Source: Planctomycetota bacterium (GTDB lineage Bacteria; Planctomycetota; UBA1135; GCA-002686595). Taken from it: a stretch of 64,000 bases of DNA. The notes under the pieces are model-generated. The model was not told the origin of the DNA. It did no database searches and saw nothing but the letters and a program-made list of their open reading frames with translations. Both the position numbers and the translations under genes were made by a program. Shown here in pieces: positions 1 to 8,875 of this stretch (within the stretch, counting starts at the first letter, position 1; every line of letters starts with the position of its first letter). Location: NCBI GenBank assembly GCA_012959525.1, contig DUDB01000056.1, forward strand, positions 1 through 64,000. The letters are read 5' to 3'.

Positions 1-69
1 CTCCTCTTCTTCTTCCTCCTCTTCTTCTTCCTCCTCTTCCTCCTCTTCTTCCTCTTCTTCTTCCTCTTC
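1..69 (-). repeat. GAG/GAA microsatellite encoding poly-Glu
   Basis: On the minus strand every codon in this stretch is GAG or GAA, giving 23 Glu in a row and continuing past the window edge. The trinucleotide period keeps the reading frame open if the copy number changes. Confidence 0.85.
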
Positions 70-1179
70 GAGCTCGGCGGACTCTTCCTCCTCTTCTTCC
101 AAGTCGGAGGATTCGCTTTCAGTAAGGTCGCCCTCTACGCACTCCTCCTCCACGTCTTCTGGTTCTTCGAACAGATCGGGCTGTTCCCAAGAAACCGAGG
201 GCCCCGGAGCGGGCAGAGACTGTTCCGACGGTACCCCCGAGTCCTCCCCAGAGGAGGCCGGCGACGACTCTAGGGATGAGTCGGAGGGTCCCCGATTCTC
301 GATTTTGGGAACGGAGCCTGCGTCGACCTCTCGGATGCTTGCCGCGCCATTGCTGCCGCTGACTTCGGGTGCAGCCAGATCCTCGCCAGAGCCGAGTTGG
401 GGACTGTCTTGGGAATCGGAACTGTCCCGCTTATCGGGGTCAGCTTCGTGCGTGCGTTCGGAGTCTGATGGGTCATCGTCTGGTTTCAGCAACTGGGCGC
501 CGTCGGGCACCTCACCGCGGACGCGAACGTCATCGGGGTAAGGCGAAGGCGGAATGGGTTGGACCTGGGTTTCAACCTCCCCGCTCGCCTGCAACGCCTG
601 CTCCATATAGGCAACCGTTTCAGGGTCGGGTACCAAGGCTCTTGCCTCAGCTTGAGAAACCCCGTCCGCATCCTCCTCCGACAAAGCGTCCGAGATCGTC
701 CGTTCCTGCTTCGAATTCCCCGAAAAACCGCTCGGACCCTGCAGCCAGGTGAGCCAGACCGCGCTGAAGAGAATGATCAGGCCCACTGCAAATCCTGCCC
801 AGGGGGCGATTGCAGCCTCCAGTGCGCCGCCCGTGTTGGCCCCGAACTCGCCGCCATGATTTGCACCAAGGCAAACGCCCAGACCCATAGCCGAAAAGAG
901 GATCCCGCACAGATGTCGACCCACGTCGATCTCGACCTCCTTTCCCGCGAAAAAGAGGATCGCACCCACGGCAGCGAATCCGCCACTCAGGAGGATGGTG
1001 GGCCAAGCACCAAAAGCACCCACCAGCTGGCGAGCCAGGGCCCCTGTCCCGGTGACGTCCGCATCAGCGGCCCGCAGGAAGGTGAGCACGGCCAGGACCA
1101 GTGGAAAGGCGAAGACCGTGCACAGGGCCAGGCCCATTATCTCCCGACCCGTACTCGGCGAATTATTGGATTCAGGCAT
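1..1179 (-). CDS. FtsK-like 4-TM membrane protein with poly-Glu tail (partial, runs off left edge)
   Basis: The reading frame is open from an ATG at 1179 to base 1, so only the first 393 codons are visible. Hydrophobic segments lie near residues 14-35, 58-79, 90-106 and 124-147. The last is preceded by a Gly-rich stretch (GGEFGANTGG) like that before the transmembrane helices of FtsK 4TM domains. Residues 150 to about 340 are hydrophilic and rich in Ser, Asp, Glu and Pro. The visible end is an acidic tract finishing in at least 23 consecutive Glu. The start overlaps the ftsK stop by one base (TGATG), so the two are translationally coupled. The order of 4 TM segments then an acidic linker mirrors the upstream FtsK. 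I infer a second FtsK/SpoIIIE paralogue or a stand-alone FtsK membrane domain; the part that would decide is outside the window. Confidence 0.72.
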   Translation of the reverse strand, partial: MPESNNSPSTGREIMGLALCTVFAFPLVLAVLTFLRAADADVTGTGALARQLVGAFGAWPTILLSGGFAAVGAILFFAGKEVEIDVGRHLCGILFSAMGLGVCLGANHGGEFGANTGGALEAAIAPWAGFAVGLIILFSAVWLTWLQGPSGFSGNSKQERTISDALSEEDADGVSQAEARALVPDPETVAYMEQALQASGEVETQVQPIPPSPYPDDVRVRGEVPDGAQLLKPDDDPSDSERTHEADPDKRDSSDSQDSPQLGSGEDLAAPEVSGSNGAASIREVDAGSVPKIENRGPSDSSLESSPASSGEDSGVPSEQSLPAPGPSVSWEQPDLFEEPEDVEEECVEGDLTESESSDLEEEEEESAELEEEEEEEEEEEEEEEEEEEEEEE

Positions 1180-3749
1180 CAGGCTTCCCCTGCGTGTTCA
1201 ATGTTGCTCGTGTTCTCTTCCCAGTCCTCCAACGTCAAGAGGATCTCCCGTGATTTCGATCCCTGGTGGTCTCCCAAGATGCCGTTATCCGTCATCTGAT
1301 CGATCAAGCGCGATGCGCGCGTGTACCCGATGCCCAGTGAGCGTTGCAGCAAGCTGGCTGACCCGCGCCGGGACTTCAGCACCACGCGCACGGCGGCGTC
1401 AAACATGTCGTCCACCTTGTCGCCGCCCTGTGTGAGTGCGCCGGCGGGCGCCGTGCCCGTGGCAGCCTGCACCATCTCCTGATCGAAGGTCGCCACGGAC
1501 TCATTGCAGACGAAGTCCACCAGGGCTTGCAGCTCGTGGTCCTCCACGAGAGCACCCTGCACACGCCGCAACTGGCTCGACTGGGGCGGGGAGTAGAGCA
1601 TGTCCCCCTGACCGAGGAGCTTCTCCGCCCCCTGGGAGTCGAGGATGACCCGGCTGTCGATACCGGAAGACACCTGGAAGGCGATACGGGTGGGCAGGTT
1701 TCCCTTGATGACGCCCGTGATCACGTCGGTAGAGGGGCGCTGAGTGGCCACGATCACGTGGATCCCCACGGCCCGCGCCTTTTGGGCCAGGCGCGTGATG
1801 GCGTTCTCGGCATCCTTCTTGGACTGTGACATCAGGTCCCCCATCTCGTCGATGATGATGACCATGTAAGGCACGTGACGCGGGGTGCGCTCTTCGTTGA
1901 AGTTGTCCTCCATCCGTTCACGCAAGGCCTCCTCGCCCAGCTTGTTGTAGCCCTTGATGTTGCGCACGCCGGCCATCTTGAAGAGCTCGTAGCGGCCCTC
2001 CATTTTTTCCACGGCCCAATTGAGCACGGTGGTGGCCTGCTTCATGTCAGTGACCACAGGGAGTTCCAGGTGAGGGATTTTCTGGAATATCTGCAACTCG
2101 ACCATTTTGGGGTCCACCAGGATCATCTTCACGTCATGGGGCGAGCGCGTCAGCAGCACGCTCGCCATGATCGTGTTGATGCAAACGGACTTGCCTGAAC
2201 CCGTGGTACCCGCAATGAGCAGGTGAGGCATCCGCGTAAGATCTTCGACGATGGGGTGGCCCTCGGCGTCCATTCCCAAGAACAGTGGGATGGCCGCGAA
2301 ATCCTTGTCGTAGGCCTCCTGGCGCACGAGCTCCGAAATCCGTACGACCCGTCGGTTGTTGTTGGGTACCTCGATGCCAATGGTGGATTTGCCGGGAATG
2401 GGCGCGATGATGCGCACGGATTTGGCCTTCAGCGTTCCAGCTATCTCAGGGGCAAGGCTCGTCACCCTGTTCATGCGGGTACCTTCCTCCACGGTCAACT
2501 CAAACAGGGTGACCGCCGGCCCCACCTCCGCGTCCACAACCTCCGCGTTGACGCGGAAGCTCTTGAGTACATTCTCGAGGTTCCTGGCGCTCTGCTCCAA
2601 GAACTCCCCGTCCTTGTCGGGCCTGGGGGCCGGTGGATCCAATAGGTCAGCGGGAGGATAGGCCCACGGTCCAGGGGGAGGTGTTGGCGGTTCGTAGACA
2701 ATGGGTGCAGGCGCGGACACGGATTTATTCAGGCTCGACCGGGACTTTCTCTTGGCGGCAGGGATGACGACGCCATCCGACTCGTCCTCGTCCTCTTCCT
2801 CTTCCTCCCATTCCTCTTCGTCTTCCTCCTCCTCTTCCTCCCATTCCTCTTCGTCTTCCTCCTCCTCTTCCTCCCACTCTTCGTCCTCCCCCTCAAGCTC
2901 TTCTTCGTCCTCCTCTTCCCACTCCTCATCCTCGTCGTCGTAGTCGAGCTCCTCCTGGCTGGCCGACACAGCCTTGGCCTTCTTCTTGGGCGTCTTGCCC
3001 GCAGGCTTCTGGAGGTCCTTTCCGAGCAAGAAATCCCAGAGGCCCACGACCAGACCCCTGGCCCAGCCGAACACCGCCCGCACGATCCCGTCACTTGCTC
3101 GCTCGTCCAGCCAACCGCTCAGGGCTTTTACGGCCGGGTAGAACGCCATCTCCGTGGCCAGCATGAAGGAGATGCCGCAAGTCGTGAGGAGCAGCACCCA
3201 CAAGCCCAGGCTGCCAAAGCGCATGACCAACCCCTCCATGGACACGTAGGCGAAGTACCCGCCCGGTCCGTAAGGCAGCGTGTTGTTCAAGGCCGCACTC
3301 TGGGTCCGCTCGGCCGCATCTGAGCCGAAAGCCAGATCGAGCAGGAAGGCCAAGCTCATCACGAAACAAACCCCGCCCAGGGTCCGGATCGCCACGAGAT
3401 TCACCTGCTTGCGGGCCACAATAATGCAGCCCCAGCACAGGACCAGGAGGCTCAGGATGTAGGCCGCCAGCCCAAGGTAGATCAAGGCTTGCTTGGCCAG
3501 ATAGTGGCCAATCCACCCCCCCAGATTGTGGCCTTGGGCCGCCGGATCCTCGATGGGCGTATAGAAGGAGAACAGGGAGATGAACAGCCAGATGGAGACG
3601 CCGACCATGAGCAGCCCGGAGAGTTCCCGGACCCGGGCCGCGGTGGCGTCATCCAACTCGTCGCCAAAAAGGAAACTCTGGACGATCTGGCCCACACGGC
3701 CGTTCTTGCCCTTCCCCTTCCTTCCCTTCTTCGCCTTCTTTCGACTCAA
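1179..3749 (-). CDS. ftsK: DNA translocase FtsK
   Basis: FtsK is a membrane-anchored hexameric ATPase that pumps chromosome ends across the division septum and helps resolve dimers. The 856-residue product has a Lys/Arg-rich N-terminus and four hydrophobic segments between about residues 46 and 205. A very acidic linker (266-325) and a Pro-rich stretch (345-375) follow. The motor has Walker A GTTGSGKS at 514-521 and Walker B VIIIDE at 630-635. A C-terminal winged-helix gamma domain (about 782-842) carries the typical LLQRSLGIGYTRASRLIDQM-like sequence, so KOPS-directed loading is likely. The linker is short compared with E. coli FtsK and is built mostly of Glu with regularly spaced Trp. A second 4-TM protein follows with a one-base overlap. 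Upstream lies a gap and then coaB. Confidence 0.96.
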   Translation of the reverse strand: MSRKKAKKGRKGKGKNGRVGQIVQSFLFGDELDDATAARVRELSGLLMVGVSIWLFISLFSFYTPIEDPAAQGHNLGGWIGHYLAKQALIYLGLAAYILSLLVLCWGCIIVARKQVNLVAIRTLGGVCFVMSLAFLLDLAFGSDAAERTQSAALNNTLPYGPGGYFAYVSMEGLVMRFGSLGLWVLLLTTCGISFMLATEMAFYPAVKALSGWLDERASDGIVRAVFGWARGLVVGLWDFLLGKDLQKPAGKTPKKKAKAVSASQEELDYDDEDEEWEEEDEEELEGEDEEWEEEEEEDEEEWEEEEEEDEEEWEEEEEDEDESDGVVIPAAKRKSRSSLNKSVSAPAPIVYEPPTPPPGPWAYPPADLLDPPAPRPDKDGEFLEQSARNLENVLKSFRVNAEVVDAEVGPAVTLFELTVEEGTRMNRVTSLAPEIAGTLKAKSVRIIAPIPGKSTIGIEVPNNNRRVVRISELVRQEAYDKDFAAIPLFLGMDAEGHPIVEDLTRMPHLLIAGTTGSGKSVCINTIMASVLLTRSPHDVKMILVDPKMVELQIFQKIPHLELPVVTDMKQATTVLNWAVEKMEGRYELFKMAGVRNIKGYNKLGEEALRERMEDNFNEERTPRHVPYMVIIIDEMGDLMSQSKKDAENAITRLAQKARAVGIHVIVATQRPSTDVITGVIKGNLPTRIAFQVSSGIDSRVILDSQGAEKLLGQGDMLYSPPQSSQLRRVQGALVEDHELQALVDFVCNESVATFDQEMVQAATGTAPAGALTQGGDKVDDMFDAAVRVVLKSRRGSASLLQRSLGIGYTRASRLIDQMTDNGILGDHQGSKSREILLTLEDWEENTSNIEHAGEA
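2808..2873 (-). repeat. 33-bp tandem repeat in ftsK acidic linker
   Basis: Bases 2808-2840 and 2841-2873 are identical 33-bp units, flanked by diverged partial copies within about 2790-2940. Each unit encodes 11 residues of the pattern E6-D-E3-W. The repeat is in frame with ftsK, so unit gain or loss changes only linker length. Confidence 0.9.
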
Positions 3750-3931
3750 AATTCGGTCCCCCCTGATTGTGCATTGCCCCGGCTGAACGCCTCACCCGGA
3801 TGGTCCCGGCGGATGTGAGGTCGGAGGGCCCGGCGACCCTCGTCCCATCAGGATCGCACGATGGCGGGGGGCGTTCAAGGGTTACGACCCGGCAGAGTTT
3901 TCCAGACGGCAAGCAAGCCGCCCGCCCTTGT

Positions 3932-3960
3932 GGAAACGCCTTCCTGATTGGGGCGCTTCC
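3932..3960 (-). terminator. candidate terminator hairpin after coaB
   Basis: Bases 3932-3940 pair with 3952-3960 in 8 of 9 positions around an 11-base loop. On the minus strand the hairpin starts about 15 bases after the coaB stop codon. There is no clear U-tract, so it may only be an mRNA 3'-end structure. It lies in the 225-base gap (3750-3974) between coaB and ftsK, where no other gene was seen. The ftsK promoter presumably sits in that gap, but no convincing -35/-10 pair could be picked. Confidence 0.35.
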
Positions 3961-3974
3961 AAGCCCCCGGAGGG

Positions 3975-4607
3975 CTACCCGAGGAGGCGCACCAGGTGCC
4001 GCGCCACGGTGGATTTTGTACGGCGAGTCCAGCGCGCAACCTCCCCCGTACCATCCAGGACCCTCACACTGGTGGAACGGGCATTCAGAGCCGAGGCGTC
4101 ATTCAGCACGATGTAATCGGCGTTCTTGGCGTTGAGCTTCGCCAAGGCCCGGCGGAGGCCGTCGCTGGTCTCCAGAGCGAAGGCCACAACCGTGCGCGGA
4201 CCCTTACGCCGTGCCACGCTGGCCAGGAGATCGGGGTTGCGGATCAGGGGCAATTGGACCTCACCCTCCTCGGTTTCCTTCACCTTCCACTTCCCCCGCC
4301 GACGGGTACGCGGCCTGTAGTCGGCCACGGCGGCAGCCATGAACAGTGCATCCGCCAGGGGGAAGTGCTCGCGCAGTGCCGCCAGCATGTCCCGAGCACT
4401 CACCACGTCCACGCGCCTCACGCCCTTCGGCGTTTCCAGGGAGACAGGACCGGCGATCAGGGTCACCTGATGTCCAGCCTCCACCGCCGCTGCCGCGATG
4501 GCAAACCCCATGCGGCCGCTGGATTCATTGGAGAGATAGCGCACCGGGTCCACGTGCTCGCGCGTGGGGCCGGCGGTCACAACCACCCGCAGGCGGCGAC
4601 GCTTCAT
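3975..4607 (-). CDS. coaB: Phosphopantothenate-cysteine ligase domain protein (CoaB, separate gene)
   Basis: CoaB joins 4'-phosphopantothenate and cysteine using CTP (usually) in coenzyme A synthesis. The 210-residue product covers only the ligase half of the usual CoaBC fusion. It begins with the dinucleotide-binding-like VVVTAGPTREHVDPVRYLSN, then NESSGRMG, AAAVADYRPR and a KVKE segment that carries the expected active-site lysine. Its ATG overlaps the coaC stop by four bases (ATGA), so the two halves are made from one mRNA in equal amounts. The order decarboxylase then ligase matches that of the fused protein, which suggests fission of a fused gene or retention of an unfused state. Confidence 0.9.
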   Translation of the reverse strand: MKRRRLRVVVTAGPTREHVDPVRYLSNESSGRMGFAIAAAAVEAGHQVTLIAGPVSLETPKGVRRVDVVSARDMLAALREHFPLADALFMAAAVADYRPRTRRRGKWKVKETEEGEVQLPLIRNPDLLASVARRKGPRTVVAFALETSDGLRRALAKLNAKNADYIVLNDASALNARSTSVRVLDGTGEVARWTRRTKSTVARHLVRLLG

Positions 4608-5146
4608 GCGCTCAGGATCTCCAGCAGTCGCTGCGTGATGAGGTCCGGATCCGCCAAGCGCCCAGGACCATCCTCGCCACAGGCCATGTGCCCCACCTCG
4701 GGCTCCATGCGTTCCCAGCCATCCTCCACCATCTGGGCCAGATTCCGCGCCACCGCGGGCTGCGCCAGCATGTGGGGGTTCATGGCTGGACAGACCAGGC
4801 GAGGCACGCCCAGGGGCACGGCCATCAGCGTCGTCGTCACCAGATCCGTGGCCAGCCCCATGGCGATGCGGCCCGCGAGAGCAGCCGTGCAGGGTGCGAC
4901 GACCACCGCGGCCAATCCACGGGCGAAGTCGATGTGATCCATCGCCCCAAGACGATCCTCGCCCAGCTCGTGGACACGGGAGGGCTGCCCCGTCACCGCT
5001 TCGAACTGCTGCGGAGAGACCAACTGGGCGGCGCTGGGCGTCAGGAGTACGGGCACTTCGTGGCCTGCCTGAGTCAATTGACTGGCCAAATCGCAGGCCT
5101 TGTACAGAGCGGCGGAGGCGCTGGTGCAGAGGAGGATTCTAGCCAT
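4604..5146 (-). CDS. coaC: Phosphopantothenoylcysteine decarboxylase (CoaC, separate gene)
   Basis: CoaC is an FMN flavoprotein that decarboxylates phosphopantothenoylcysteine to 4'-phosphopantetheine. The start is placed at MARILLCTSA (5146) because the family begins there; the frame is open further upstream but has no homology-like content. Visible family features are the active-site His in DHIDFARG, the CPAMNPHM substrate-binding motif and ACGEDGPGRLAD, which contains the reactive Cys of the substrate-recognition clamp. At 180 residues it is a complete HFCD-type flavoprotein domain. The start overlaps the end of gmk by 8 bases and the stop overlaps coaB by 4. Confidence 0.9.
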   Translation of the reverse strand: MARILLCTSASAALYKACDLASQLTQAGHEVPVLLTPSAAQLVSPQQFEAVTGQPSRVHELGEDRLGAMDHIDFARGLAAVVVAPCTAALAGRIAMGLATDLVTTTLMAVPLGVPRLVCPAMNPHMLAQPAVARNLAQMVEDGWERMEPEVGHMACGEDGPGRLADPDLITQRLLEILSA

Positions 5147-5747
5147 GACTATTGCCACTGTCGGATGCCTGGGACGGGGAGGCCTCGCCATCGGCCAGGC
5201 CCGCGATGCGACGCACTTCGGCCACGGCCACATCCAGGTCGTCGTTGATCACAACGTGATCGTACTTGACCCGCTCGCGATACTCGTCTTCAGCCTTGCG
5301 CAGGCGCCTTTCCAGAGCCTCAGGGGCCTCCGTGCCCCGGTTCGTGAGTCGCTGACGCAGGGTCTCGAAGTCGGGGGGAGCCACAAATACGTAGATGCCG
5401 GGTTCGTCAAGAGCCTTGAGCTGCAACGCGCCCTGCACGTCGATTTCAACCAGATACACGAGCCCCTGATCGATGGCGGCCCGCATGGGCTCGCGCAGGG
5501 TGCCATACATGTTCCCGTACACCTCGGCGTGCTCGATGAACGCGCCGGCCTCGATGCGCGCGCGGAAGACCTCCTTGGAGAGGAACTCGTACTCGCATCC
5601 GTCTTGTTCGCCGGGTCGCGGCTCCCGAGTTGTGGCAGACACGGAGAAGATGACGCGCGGGTCCTGGCGCAAGCGCTCGCAGATGGTGCTCTTGCCGCAG
5701 CCTGAAGGGCCCGAAATCAGCAACATGCAGCCCTTATCAGACCCCAT
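5139..5747 (-). CDS. gmk: Guanylate kinase
   Basis: Guanylate kinase phosphorylates GMP to GDP with ATP. The product of 202 residues has the P-loop GPSGCGKST near residue 13, the GMP-binding SATTREPRPGEQDG and the YEFLSKEVF region, then IDVQGA and the LRKAEDEYRERVKYDHVVIND segment. The length is normal apart from a Ser/Gly-rich 15-residue tail. It starts two bases after the yicC stop and its end overlaps coaC. The ordering gmk-coaBC is common, but rpoZ, which usually lies between them, is missing here. Confidence 0.96.
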   Translation of the reverse strand: MGSDKGCMLLISGPSGCGKSTICERLRQDPRVIFSVSATTREPRPGEQDGCEYEFLSKEVFRARIEAGAFIEHAEVYGNMYGTLREPMRAAIDQGLVYLVEIDVQGALQLKALDEPGIYVFVAPPDFETLRQRLTNRGTEAPEALERRLRKAEDEYRERVKYDHVVINDDLDVAVAEVRRIAGLADGEASPSQASDSGNSHG

Positions 5748-5749
5748 GG

Positions 5750-6637
5750 CTACTCCACGTTCTGCACCTGCTCTCGCAGGCGCTCAATCTGGGTCTTGAG
5801 CTCCACGACGGCATGAGCCGTGCGTGCGTCGTTGCACTTGGAGCCGATGGTGTTGGCCTCGCGGTTGAACTCCTGGGCCAGGAAATCCAGCTTGCGGCCC
5901 ACGGCACCGCCCTTGGCTAGCAGACGGTCCAACTGCTGAAGATGGGCCTCCAGGCGCGAGAGCTCTTCGCTGACGTCGAGCTTGTCCGCGAGAAGCGCCA
6001 TCTCCCGAGCCAGATCACGGCTCGAGACGGTCTCGTTCCCATCCAGCAACTCGCTCACCCGACGCTTCAGGTCCGCCTGGTGACGGCGCACCAAGCCCGG
6101 TGCGCTGCGCTGAATGCTCTTGTGTATCTTGGCGATGGCGGCCGCATGGGAGGCCAGATCTTTGGCCATGGCCGCGCCCTCCTCCTCGCGCATCTGAACG
6201 AGGTCGCGCAGCGCAAGGGTTGTCGCCCGGAGTACCAGCTTGCTCATGCCCTCCAGGTCCGTGTCCTTCTCCGGGGCCGACACCACGCCCGGCAGACGGA
6301 CGAGATCGGCCAGCTCCAAGTCCCCCTTGAGCTTCAATTCGGAAGCCAGACCCTTCAGGGAGCGCAGGTAGGCCGCAGCCACGTCTTTGTGCACCCGAGC
6401 AGGCAATTCATCGCTCGCATGGGTGACACGCGCGCTCAACTGGATCGCTCCACGGCTCAGTTGCTTGCGCACCAAGGCGTCCACCTGGGATTCCAGATGG
6501 CCCAGGTCCGGGGGCATGCGGAGCTTGGCCTGCAGGTGCCGGTGGTTGACCGAGCGCACCTCAACCTGAACGCTCACACCCTTGCCCGCGACCGTGGCCG
6601 CGCCAAAGCCCGTCATGGAACGCAGTGCGTTGGCCAT
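5750..6637 (-). CDS. yicC: YicC/YloC family endoribonuclease
   Basis: YicC-family proteins are RNA-degrading enzymes; E. coli YicC promotes decay of the small RNA RyhB. The start is set at MANALRSMTGFG (6637), because RSMTGFG is the conserved family N-terminus and this start lies 19 bases after the secG stop. The EVRSVNHRHLQAKLRMP segment follows. The C-terminus carries the family signature KLDFLAQEFNREANTIGSKC and an NVE ending. It sits directly before gmk, as in many genomes. Confidence 0.92.
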   Translation of the reverse strand: MANALRSMTGFGAATVAGKGVSVQVEVRSVNHRHLQAKLRMPPDLGHLESQVDALVRKQLSRGAIQLSARVTHASDELPARVHKDVAAAYLRSLKGLASELKLKGDLELADLVRLPGVVSAPEKDTDLEGMSKLVLRATTLALRDLVQMREEEGAAMAKDLASHAAAIAKIHKSIQRSAPGLVRRHQADLKRRVSELLDGNETVSSRDLAREMALLADKLDVSEELSRLEAHLQQLDRLLAKGGAVGRKLDFLAQEFNREANTIGSKCNDARTAHAVVELKTQIERLREQVQNVE

Positions 6638-6656
6638 GGTGATCAACCCCGGGCGA

Positions 6657-6989
6657 TTACTCGTTGGAGCCCGGGGGGGCTCCCGCGGGAATTCCGGCCC
6701 CATCCAAGGTGCTGGTGCCACCCAAACTACCCATGGAGCTCTTGCCGCCTTCCTTGCGGTTCAAGACGTGGATGGTGAGGGCACTGACCAAGAAGACGGT
6801 GGCAATCCCCATCGTGAACTTGTGGATGCCCTGTGCCTTGACGCCGAAGGTCTGCTGGCCCGCCACGCCGAGGGCATCGCCGAATCCGCCGCCCTTCCCC
6901 TCTTGGAGGAGGATGACGACGATCAGCATCAGCGCCGCAAGGATGAATACGATGTAGAGGAGAGTGATTATTAGGTCCATGATGAGCAC
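6657..6989 (-). CDS. secG: Preprotein translocase subunit SecG
   Basis: SecG is the small accessory subunit of the SecYEG channel. The product is about 107-110 residues, with a first membrane helix at about 5-26, then the conserved LLQEGKGGGFGDALG loop, a second helix at about 58-78 and a Gly/Pro-rich tail. Translation could start at GTG 6989 or at ATG 6980 (MDLIITLL); neither has a good Shine-Dalgarno sequence. The gene lies between tpiA and yicC on one strand, and the tpiA-secG order is common in bacteria. Confidence 0.93.
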   Translation of the reverse strand: MLIMDLIITLLYIVFILAALMLIVVILLQEGKGGGFGDALGVAGQQTFGVKAQGIHKFTMGIATVFLVSALTIHVLNRKEGGKSSMGSLGGTSTLDGAGIPAGAPPGSNE

Positions 6990-7006
6990 TCTTGGCGCTT
7001 TGGCGG

Positions 7007-7777
7007 TCAGTTCCCGGTGGCCTCGGGAGAATCAGGAATGATGGGCAAGAATGCCTCTGGGGTGAGGGATGCGCCTCCGACCAGCGCTCCATCAATGTCC
7101 GGTCGGGCGAGAAGATCCGCGGCATTCTCTCCCTTGACGCTGCCACCGTACAAGATCCGCGTCCGGGCCGCGAGGTCATCGGTGGCGATGCCGGCCAGAA
7201 CCCCGCGCACGTAAGCGTGAGCGTCCTGGGCCTGCTCCGGAGAGGCCGTCAATCCGGTCCCAATGGCCCATACGGGCTCGTAGGCCAGGTGCACGCGCTG
7301 CAAGTCCTCGGCCTCAACCCCGGCCAATCCGGCCTGGAGCTGGGAACCGCAGACCGTTTCGGTCTCGCCGGCCTCCCTTTGCTCCTGGGTCTCACCCAGG
7401 CACAGCATCACGTCCAACCCCTGGGCCAGAGCGGTGTGCACCTTGCGGTTGATCAGCTCATCACTCTCGCCATAGACGTGACGGCGCTCACTGTGACCCA
7501 AGAGGACAAGTCCCGAGCCCACGTCCTGCACCATGCTCACGCTGATCTCACCCGTGTGAGCACCACTTGTCTGATCGCAGCAGTTCTGGGCTCCCACTTG
7601 CACGGGACTTGACTGGGCCACCTCGACGATATCTCTCAGGTAGACCGCCGGAGGAAAGAGGCCCACGTCGACGTCGTCACGACCGCCAACGCTCTCGCAG
7701 ACGGCTTGGGCCAATGCGATGGCCGAGGCCCGATCGAGGTTCATCTTCCAGTTGCCAGCGATAAATGGTTTGCGCAC
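7007..7777 (-). CDS. tpiA: Triosephosphate isomerase
   Basis: This enzyme interconverts glyceraldehyde-3-phosphate and dihydroxyacetone phosphate. The product of 256 residues has the complete active site: Lys in GNWKMN near residue 10, His in GHSERR, the catalytic Glu in [11 protein letters not shown] and the phosphate-binding GGSVKGENA. The length and order of motifs are normal. It starts 15 bases after the aroF stop and ends 17 bases before the secG start, so it appears to be part of the same transcript. Confidence 0.97.
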   Translation of the reverse strand: MRKPFIAGNWKMNLDRASAIALAQAVCESVGGRDDVDVGLFPPAVYLRDIVEVAQSSPVQVGAQNCCDQTSGAHTGEISVSMVQDVGSGLVLLGHSERRHVYGESDELINRKVHTALAQGLDVMLCLGETQEQREAGETETVCGSQLQAGLAGVEAEDLQRVHLAYEPVWAIGTGLTASPEQAQDAHAYVRGVLAGIATDDLAARTRILYGGSVKGENAADLLARPDIDGALVGGASLTPEAFLPIIPDSPEATGN

Positions 7778-7792
7778 AAGAGTCTCCGGAGT

Positions 7793-8875
7793 TCAGTTTT
7801 GGCGGTCCAGGGGTGAGCCTGAATCCGGGTTCATTGAGGAAGCCGTGGGGGATCCAGAGCGCACCAGTCGGCGGCCGTCCAAGGCCGCGAGGGTCTCTAT
7901 GTCGTCGACGATCCGCTCAAAAGACGGTAGGGAAACGGCCTGGGCCCCGTCAGAGTGCACCTCTTCGGGGTGCGGATGGACCTCGACGAGCAGACCATCG
8001 GCGCCGGCTGCCACGCCGGCTCGCGCCAGGGGCCGAACGAGATCCGAGCGCCCGGCAGCATGCGAGGGATCCACGATCACCGGCAGGTGCGTTGTCTTCT
8101 TCAGGTAGGCGACAGCTCCCACGTCCAGCACGTGGCGCGTGATGGAATCGAAACCGCGCACTCCACGCTCGCACAGGATGACCGAGCGGTTGCCCTCAGC
8201 CAGGATGTACTCTGCCGCCCCGAGTAGCTCCTCTACGGTGGCTCCGAACCCGCGCTTGAGCAGGACCGGCGTCGACAGCTGACCGAGCTCCACCAGCAGC
8301 GGGAAGTTGGCCATATTCCGAGCGCCAACCTGAATCATGTCCGCTGTTTCATTGACGCGCTCCACGTCACGTGGGTCGAGGACTTCGGTTACGACACCGA
8401 TTCCCGTGGCGGCCTTGACCCGATCGAGGATCTCCAGGCCCTCTACGCCGATTCCCTGGAAGGAATAGGGGGAGGTCCGCGGCTTGAACGCGCCCGCCCG
8501 CAAGAGCCAGGCTCCGCTGCGCAGTACGCCCCGGGCGATTTCCTCGAGCCGCTGCTCGTCCTCCACGGCACAGGGGCCGGCGATGAGGGAGAGGTTGCCG
8601 GCGCCGAAACGCGCATTGCCCACCGGAATCATGGAGTCTTCAGCGTGGTCTCCATTGCGCAGGGCCAGCTCGTGCGGTTCTCCCCCGTCCAGCACGCATA
8701 CGACGCCCGTCAGATCCGTGAGCTGCGCCCGATGACCGGGAGCGCCAGAGCCGTCCAGTTGGAGCAGACGCTGGTCCTCGTCCAGAAACCGCACGGAGTA
8801 CCCGAGCTCCATGCATGAGGACAGGATCGCCTCCCGATGAGTGGCCGCGAGGGACCGGCCTAGTTGCAAGAGCAT
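7793..8875 (-). CDS. aroF: 3-deoxy-7-phosphoheptulonate synthase (DAHP synthase, type I-beta)
   Basis: DAHP synthase joins phosphoenolpyruvate and erythrose-4-phosphate as the first step of aromatic amino-acid synthesis. Residues 1 to about 75 look like the small ferredoxin-like regulatory domain of the Thermotoga/Bacillus-type enzyme. The barrel follows, with [46 protein letters not shown] and VDPSHAAGR, all expected substrate and metal-binding segments. A 25-residue Ser/Pro-rich tail follows the barrel. It is the first gene of the long minus-strand operon and is divergent from the HD-domain gene. Confidence 0.95.
   Translation of the reverse strand: MLLQLGRSLAATHREAILSSCMELGYSVRFLDEDQRLLQLDGSGAPGHRAQLTDLTGVVCVLDGGEPHELALRNGDHAEDSMIPVGNARFGAGNLSLIAGPCAVEDEQRLEEIARGVLRSGAWLLRAGAFKPRTSPYSFQGIGVEGLEILDRVKAATGIGVVTEVLDPRDVERVNETADMIQVGARNMANFPLLVELGQLSTPVLLKRGFGATVEELLGAAEYILAEGNRSVILCERGVRGFDSITRHVLDVGAVAYLKKTTHLPVIVDPSHAAGRSDLVRPLARAGVAAGADGLLVEVHPHPEEVHSDGAQAVSLPSFERIVDDIETLAALDGRRLVRSGSPTASSMNPDSGSPLDRQN

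Noticed and set aside
2763-2945. The regularly repeated unit considered as a CRISPR-like array
   Set aside because: The repeat units are contiguous, without unique spacers, and lie in frame within ftsK.
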